Assembly: GCA_011317545.1 (NCBI GenBank)
Contig: WUJK01000002.1
Coordinates: 3,286,001 to 3,350,000 of the forward strand
Length of the DNA stretch: 64,000 bases
Direction: 5' to 3'
Source of the DNA: Coniella vitis
Taxonomy: Eukaryota; Ascomycota; Sordariomycetes; Diaporthales; Schizoparmaceae
Positions 57,887-64,000 of this stretch are shown here, one piece after another. The notes under the pieces were generated by a model. The model did no database searches. It worked only from the letters and a program-made list of their open reading frames with translations, and had not been told where the DNA came from. Numbering within the stretch: the first letter of the stretch is position 1; the number at the start of each line of letters is the position of its first letter. The translations under genes and the position numbers were made by a program.

Positions 57887-59086
57887 ATGCGTGGCTTCCC
57901 CAGCCTCGTCGCTGCCCAGGCGACGTGGGCAGCCACCTGGCTGCTGCTGCCGCTGCTGCTGCCGGCTCTCCTGCAGCACCGCCACCACCCAGCCGGCGCC
58001 CTCGCGGCGCGGACCGACGTCATGGTGCCGCTGTACGTCTACCCAGGCTCGCAAACCTACACGAACCCCGAGTGGCAGGCCGCCGTCGACGCCGTCAAGG
58101 CCAACCCGGACCTGCACTTTTACATCATCGTCAACCCCAACAACGGGCCCCTCAACACCTCGGACCCGTCGGGCCAGAACGAGGGCTACTGCAACGTCGC
58201 CAACGACAGCTACGTGGCGCACGGGTGCAACCGCGACTGGACGACGCACCTGGCGACCATCAACAAGCTGCCGAATGCGCAGACGCTCGGCTACGTCTGG
58301 ACGCGCTACGGCGCGCGGCCCGTCGCCGACGTCAAGGCCGACATTGCCGAGTGGGCTGCGTGGGAGACGGCGCCGACGTGGGTGGAAGGGCAGAGTGTCA
58401 ATATCACCATCCACGGGCTGTGGTTCGACGAGGTCGGCACCGCGAGCGGGAACTACTCCTTCTATGCCGACCTGACGAGCTACGCCAACGCGACGTTTGC
58501 AAAGGCCACCAAGAAGAGGTCCAAGAAGAAGGACAGGCATGGCCTGTACTCGGTCGTGCTCAACGCCGGCTCCGTCGGGAATGCCACGTACGAGGCGCAG
58601 CTGTTCGACATGGCCAGTGCAGTCGTCACCAAGGAGACGTGCTTTACGAGCGACCCTGCTGCGTCGGGGGTGCAATGGGATTGTCCCGAGCCGTATCAGC
58701 CCTTTGACTACACGGCCCTGACGGCGGGCGATGGACTGCCGCATGACGCGGCGTATATCCCGCAGGCCGTCATTATTGTGCATCAGTTTGTGGGGCCGCC
58801 GAATGCGACGACGGCGACGCTGCAGGAGCAGATTGATGGCGTCGTGAATCTCGGCGTGCACAGCACATATTTCACGAGCGGGAGCTACCATAATACCACG
58901 GTGGAGCCGGCGACGGTTGGGAATGTGGGCAAGATTGTCAGGATTGCCACCGGGGCCAACACGACGAGTGCGGCGTCAAGACTGCTCCGTATTGGGGAGC
59001 CGGGCCGTGGCGGCGCCAGCAGCAGCAGCTGGGTGCCGTGGATCGTTATGGGCCTGGTCTTGTGGTCTCTGCATGGCCTGCACTGA
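57887..59086 (+). CDS. Spherulin-4-like cell-surface protein, probable GPI anchor
   Basis: Single exon, 399 residues. An N-terminal hydrophobic leader (WAATWLLLPLLLPALL) is followed by the spherulation-specific family 4 domain: VMVPLYVYPGSQTYTNPEW, DLHFYIIVNPNNGP, RDWTTHLATINKLPNAQTLGYVWT and HGLWFDEVG. The domain is a TIM-barrel-like fold found in encysting slime moulds, bacteria and fungi; its activity is uncertain, with glycosidase-like folds suggested. Multiple NxT/NxS sites and a C-terminal Ser-rich stretch plus hydrophobic VPWIVMGLVLWSL indicate a GPI-anchored wall or membrane protein. A Lys-rich insertion (KATKKRSKKKDRH, about 205-217) interrupts the second half. GC is high throughout. 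Confidence 0.88.
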   Translation: MRGFPSLVAAQATWAATWLLLPLLLPALLQHRHHPAGALAARTDVMVPLYVYPGSQTYTNPEWQAAVDAVKANPDLHFYIIVNPNNGPLNTSDPSGQNEGYCNVANDSYVAHGCNRDWTTHLATINKLPNAQTLGYVWTRYGARPVADVKADIAEWAAWETAPTWVEGQSVNITIHGLWFDEVGTASGNYSFYADLTSYANATFAKATKKRSKKKDRHGLYSVVLNAGSVGNATYEAQLFDMASAVVTKETCFTSDPAASGVQWDCPEPYQPFDYTALTAGDGLPHDAAYIPQAVIIVHQFVGPPNATTATLQEQIDGVVNLGVHSTYFTSGSYHNTTVEPATVGNVGKIVRIATGANTTSAASRLLRIGEPGRGGASSSSWVPWIVMGLVLWSLHGLH

Positions 59087-59494
59087 GCCGGGTGACACGC
59101 CATGCGTGAACAGCAATCTGGGTTGGATACCCCGAGTATATCTTATCGATTCTTGTGTATAAGTTTGCATCCTAGCATGGCGGCCTTTCTTTTTTAATGT
59201 AAATAATGATAATACCCTGCAAGTTCTTGTCTGAGCATGGTTGAAATCGAGGATATGGCATTGGTGCACTATTGTATTTGGTATCATAAAAAGTAGGCTC
59301 TCATTCTCTCTTCTTGCTCTTCCTCTCCTCGGCCCCATCGGCCCTCCTCCTCGTTCTCGTTCTCCTCCTGATATAAATCGTCATGGTCGTTGTCGTGCAG
59401 ACCCCGTGCCGTGGCCCCGTTGTCTGTCTGACTGTCTTTATTGGTATGGTTTGGATATAGAGATCGCGTGGAATGGCGTGGCAGATGGATCCGT
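59087..59494. other. Convergent 3' region, 0.4 kb
   Basis: Between the spherulin-4 gene and the Cys-rich gene. Nothing coding was seen. Confidence 0.5.
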
Positions 59495-59865
59495 TTACTC
59501 GGCAACAGCCTCGCCGCAAAGGAAGCAGTCGAGGCAGCAGCATGCCTCGGCGGCACAGCAGCAGCAGCACGTCTGTTGTTGCAACGGCCAATTTGTTAGT
59601 GATCAGGTGGTTTTGTAGACGAATTGGCTACGGGAGAGGCAAGAATACTCACGTCCGCAATGCAGCCACCACCACGCAGGGACATGGACATGGGCTCCTC
59701 GGCCTTCTATAAAAAAGGGTCAGTCAAGAACCGGGTCTGGCCTCTCTTGGGGCGAGAGGATGGCGGACGGATTGTCCAGCGGGTCTCGTTGCTTACGGGC
59801 TGCTCAAGGGTCATCTGAGGCTGGACGGCCATGTTGGACTGCATCTCCATCGACTCGGCAGGCAT
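59495..59865 (-). CDS. CYSTM-like small cysteine-rich protein
   Basis: Three exons: 59865-59797, 59706-59653 and 59572-59495, all joined in phase 0, giving 66 residues. The N-terminal half is Met/Gln/Pro-rich (MPAESMEMQSNMAVQPQ). The second exon codes SMSLRGGGCIAD and the third TCCCCCAAEACCCLDCFLC. The Gly-Gly-Gly-Cys entry and the Cys-Cys-rich C-terminus resemble CYSTM (cysteine-rich transmembrane) proteins, tail-anchored stress-tolerance proteins found across eukaryotes. The clean donor and acceptor pairs in three exons make chance unlikely despite the small size. Confidence 0.7.
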
Positions 59866-60890
59866 TTTGATGATGATGATGTGTGTGTGTGTTGGAGAGT
59901 GGCTGTTCAACGAGCGTGGACGGCAAGAGGCGAGCTGGCTTGGCTTGGCTTTGGCTTGGTTTTGCTTGGCGGGCAGTGGTTGCGTGGGAAGGAAATAGGG
60001 GAGCAGAAGGGGGGAAGGCCCTGAGACGGAAGGAAAGGAAAGAGCCGCTATTTAAAATGGCACATCTGAGGAAGGGATGGACTGACTAGCTAACTGCCAT
60101 GCTGCCTGTACATAGTACTACTGTACATGGCAGGTTTTAATTTGGTCCAAAGCACCCAGCAGCGTTTACACCAGGAGCAACCGAATCGCCAGGGGGCGGC
60201 ATGGGGATGGGGGATTGGCAGGGAATCGGGGTGCTGGCGGTTGCTTGTGACGCAGGGTCCCTCCCGTTTCAGCTCAGCCCCCAGTGGCATTGCTGTGGTG
60301 CCTGGGCGATTGATTGTCAGGGGTTCTGCATTCCCTATACATAGTACGCATAGTACGCGGTACAAGGTACCGGCAAGGCAAGCGGTCGGGTCGTTCTACG
60401 GCTTTGACCGGCGCTAGTGGGGCCGCACCGACGTGTACCGCAGTGCTATCTATGCCTGCCCGGGTACCTGACCAGGCTTGATTACTTTGCTGGGGTACTG
60501 TGAACATGCATGTTGCTGTATGTAGTACTGCTTACTGCGTATTGTTAGTCATGCATTCAGGTACTCAGTACTCACGTGGCAGCTCAGCATACACATAATA
60601 TACACCTATGTACATAGTATGATAGCACTACTTTTGGGGGCTATGCTGCTCGCGCTAACGGGAAATCAACTGTACTATAACAGCCATTTCTCCATTAGCC
60701 TCGTTCCAACATCACAAAGTCGCAGTTCCATCACCTCCAGTGGCTGTCCAATCGAGCCCAACCATTGGTGCAGCTTAAGCGCGTGCAGGTGTGGGCGAGT
60801 GGGGAGAGACGCAGTCTATAGGACGAGCACCTTCGCTTCGCTACGGTTCGCCGCCTACGGGCGGGACCCTTGCAGGGAGCTTTTAGTATC
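59866..60890. other. Intergenic, dense in TACATAGTA motifs
   Basis: Promoter side of the CYSTM-like gene, then a stretch with TGTACATAGTA (60107-60117), TACTGTACATGG (60119-60130), TATACATAGTAC (60336-60347) and CTATGTACATAGTA (60606-60619). Short GC-rich inverted repeats lie at about 60828-60880 directly before the TA-rich block. No gene was seen. Confidence 0.55.
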
Positions 60891-63800
60891 GAAAAATATA
60901 TAGGGCTTTGATGATTCTATAGCATCTGATTGGTTTATATGCAAATCTGCCTACTGCGGAGCTTACGGCACCGTTATTATTAATATTTAAAGATGCCGTA
61001 CCTTTTAAAAAGTACGCGTTCTTTCTAACGAAGTATACGCTACGCCCAAATGCATATTTACTCTTTGCAACAATAGCAACAATCGCTAATATACGCGCAA
61101 GTATAAATACGGTTAATTCGATCTATAAGAATACTATCTCCTAGTCTATATATCTAAATTTATTAATATCTACGGCTTTTACTAATATTTCAGATATCTT
61201 TATTATAGAACTTCTATTCCGTACCTCGCTAGAACCTAATATATCTACTACCGTTATATCCGCTGCCCCCGCTATATATTAGATACGTCTTAAGAGAGCG
61301 CGTCTAATACCGTATAGGGGAACTAGTAACTTAACTACTACTATTACTACTATTATAGCTAGCCGTAACGCCGCTAACGGTAGCAACGGTAATTATAACG
61401 GCGATAACGATACGGACGGTGATAATAATAACGATAAGGACGGCGATAATAATAATAATAATAACGATAACGACGGCGGCGATAATAATAATAATAACGA
61501 TAACGATAACGATAACGTTAACGCCGACGATACGGGCGTATATAATAACAATAATAACAACGGCGATAACGATACGGACGGTGATAATAATAATAATAAC
61601 GACGGCGATAACGATGCAGACGGTGATAATAATAATAATAATGATAATAACGATATAGGCGGTAATAGCGATAATAATAATAATAATAATAACGATAATA
61701 ATAATATTCCTAATATCCCTCCGACTTAATTTAGTATTAGCGCCTAGCCTATAACTATTCCTAGCAACTAAGTGCCTGCTATTATCGCTCGATTCGGCCG
61801 AAGTATTAAAAAACTGCCGAAAACCCTCGATGCCCTCGACTAATACTATAAAGCCGACGATAATAATACTAGTAACGTTATTCTCCGGCCCCTCGCTCGC
61901 GTTAAATTTAATCGTACTTAAACTATTAAGGGCTTTATAATATAATCATTGGGATAACCGGCTCCTGTTCCTTACGCAAAATATACGGATAGTTGCGGGC
62001 CTTTTATCGAATACGTTAACTTTGTTAATATTGCCTTTAATGCTTATAGTAATTATTACTATAGTTCCGAGGGTAGTAAGTATAATCATTATATTAAAGT
62101 TATTACTACTGCCGCCGCTAAAGTCGCCTTGCTTAATGCTGGTATATCTTCTATTACTATTTATATAACCTATATAGTATTAATCAATATACTAATAATC
62201 TTTTATTATAGATAATAGTTAAGTAGGCAAGACTCGTAAAGTATAGTAGACCGCTGCCCCCGCTATCGCCGCTAGTATATATTACCTTTTAATATATAAT
62301 ATTTGCAGAATCTATACCGCATTAATTATTATGCTAACTACTATATACATAGACAATCCTTAAGTTAGCAAGAAGCGTAAATTACAATAGCCCCCCGCCG
62401 CTACCGTCGCCCCCGCTATAAAGAAGATTAAGAAGACTAAGACTAGTAATAAAAAGAATAAAAAAATCACTAAGACTAATAGTAAAAATAATAATAATAA
62501 CGATAATAATAGCGAGAGTAGTTCCGACGATAATAATAATCTATATAGATTCCGATCCAACCCCGCCCGTAATACTCGTTAGCCGATACTTATAAAGCTA
62601 GCAAATAAGGCTAAGCTTACTAAGTCTAAAACTACTACGAAGTATACTCTTAAAACGGGTGCCGCACCTCTATTAAAGAAGGCTACTACTGCTATTACTA
62701 AGACTAAAGCTACTATTAAGCTACCTATAAATATCGCCGCCGTCGCCGCCTAACCGATACCTTTACTATAGTAAATATAGCAGCCGTAATAACCTTAGCC
62801 CTTCGCAATATTCCCGCCTAATACTTAATTTCCCTATAGTGCCTACGGATTCCCTTAGTACCCTAGATTCTTCCCGTTCCCGTAGCCGTAGCTATAGCCT
62901 ACGATTCCTACTCAGCCGCCCGCAGCCCCAGCGCAGCCCTACACCCCTGCCGGCTATACTCTGATTACTATACCTAATGCTATAATCCATAATATTCGCT
63001 ATAGCCTCCGTACTTTATAGGGCGTGGTACCTATACTATAAACGTTAGTTCCTACGCTATAAAGCTTAGTGGATGCTATTGGCGATAATATTCCTGATAA
63101 CGACGATAGCGATAATAATATAATTGTGATTATTAATCAGGAGGAATAAGCTTTACTATATTTTGATTTTATAGGTTTTCTATATTAGGCCGGTTAATAC
63201 CCTAATACCTATAGGATTAGAGTTTTATAAAAGAGTTTATTAGGAGTTTCGGTAGATATATATATAGGTTATAGAATAATTAATACTATTAACCAACTTT
63301 ATACTTATATCAAGCCTTACGGTTATATTATATTCTTATAAACTAATAACTCGTTATATATAATATTTTGCAACCGGGTCTTATTTACAGTCTATAATAT
63401 ATATAAGCCGTTTATATTAGTAACGCGCGAGACTATTATATAGAATTAACCGTACGAGAAAACCGGAACTCTAAGGTTAATACCTATTACCGTAAAAGAC
63501 TAGCCTTAAGATTTATTAATTATTATTATAAAATATAACCGTATAGGGAATTATAATCTTATAATCGGATACGGGGATTCTTACGCCGTTATTATAAGCT
63601 TAATTCGGGGGATTAGGCAAACTTAGCTAATATTCTCTCCGGTTAGAATATATATAATAAGGCAATATTTTTTTATCTTAATAATACTTAAACGGGTGCC
63701 GTTATAAAGTCCACCGTCTAGATTAAGGTTCCGTAGTAGAATAATCGGAGCCCCTAGCTTTATATAGAGATTTGCAGGCGGTAGTAAGGTAACTTCGAAG

Positions 63801-64000
63801 GATTATAAATATTCCGGGGGCAATTAAGGAGCAGGCTTATTCGCCGAGCTCGCTGCAATCGTTATAAAAGACCGTAATATTATAATATCTCCTAGATACC
63901 GATTTAGCGTTACCGTATTAAGTTCGTTAACAGTATTATTACGAGAGGTAAGAATATAACGATTAGCAAATACGGTAGGATTAGTTAGGCTAGCTTATAA
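60891..64000. repeat. TA-rich RIP-degraded block
   Basis: Composition changes abruptly near 60890 to a TpA-rich, CpA/TpG-poor sequence that keeps its CpG. This is the footprint of repeat-induced point mutation, in which CpA becomes TpA on either strand. The block reaches the right edge. Telomeric TTAGGG arrays are absent. It implies that the DNA was once present in more than one copy. Confidence 0.8.
61150..64000 (+). pseudogene. RIP-inactivated multi-exon gene, truncated by window edge
   Basis: One forward frame can be followed from about 61150 to the edge, interrupted only by TAA and TAG (I count around forty; no TGA seen), as expected if CAA, CAG and TGG codons were hit by RIP. It is joined by two introns: 62142-62211 (GTATAT, ATACTAATA branch, TATAG) and 62275-62352 (GTATAT, TGCTAACT branch, ACATAG). 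Content includes an Asn/Asp/Gly-rich tract (about 61403-61725), a conserved-looking block around RFGRSIKKLPKTLDALD (61796-61841), two similar VGKTRKV / VSKKRKL basic motifs just after each intron, and a Lys-rich then Pro-rich region. It is probably a former nuclear protein gene, not a transposase. No family was recognised. Confidence 0.6.

Noticed and set aside
57611..58891. Minus-strand 426-codon frame
   Set aside because: Antisense shadow of the high-GC spherulin-4 gene.
61419..61658. Ile/Thr-rich frame in the TA block
   Set aside because: Out-of-frame reading of the Asn/Asp-rich tract of the RIP-degraded gene.

Overview
The window reads as nuclear DNA of a filamentous ascomycete, most likely a Sordariomycete. 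Genes are compact with short GT..AG introns (mostly 44-165 nt). Product families match that group: an AspB/CDC3-type septin, a GAL80-like oxidoreductase, DUF3716, spherulin-4 and CVNH secreted proteins. The last 3.1 kb is a TA-rich block of the kind left by repeat-induced point mutation (RIP). I do not name a species. No tRNA, rRNA, CRISPR array or intact transposon was seen. All gene models were joined by hand from reading frames, splice sites and family conservation, so exon ends are predictions.

Layout. 0-9.1 kb: DUF2470 membrane protein (+), sphingoid base-phosphate phosphatase LCB3 (-), FabG-like SDR (+), SUMO-activating subunit UBA2 (-, seven exons). 9.9-21.7 kb: a doubtful small secreted protein, queuosine salvage enzyme QNG1 (+), Pol delta subunit 4 (-), SKI8/REC14 (-), mitoribosomal bL32m (-), septin (+), guanylate kinase (-), OB-fold protein (+). 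22-28 kb: a 1381-residue protein with two C2H2 plus DUF3716 modules and a C-terminal cupin-like domain (-), and an RNase Z-like MBL protein (+). 28.8-33.7 kb: GH5 cellulase (+), a doubtful small secreted protein (+), a CVNH-like secreted protein (-) and a single-pass membrane protein (+).

33.7-43 kb is accessory in character. It holds seven tandem copies of a hairpin-bearing unit (34.58-35.61 kb), a coiled-coil protein immediately downstream, a GAL80-like oxidoreductase, a decayed cupin gene and about 3 kb of repeat-rich DNA without a gene. 43-60 kb: an LCM-family methyltransferase (+), a doubtful gene, a 267-residue unknown protein, replication factor C subunit RFC3 (-), a secreted acid phosphatase (+), a small membrane protein (+), a GPI-type spherulin-4 protein (+) and a tiny CYSTM-like cysteine-rich protein (-). 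60.9-64 kb is a RIP-degraded gene with two recognisable introns, running off the right edge.

The conserved genes are housekeeping (replication, SUMO, mRNA decay, septin ring, GMP synthesis, sphingolipid turnover) and are not a functional cluster. I found no defence system, biosynthetic cluster or mobile island. The observations most worth follow-up are the hairpin tandem repeat, the internally duplicated finger/DUF3716/cupin protein, the RIP-killed multi-exon gene and a recurrent intergenic palindrome around TACATAGTA.
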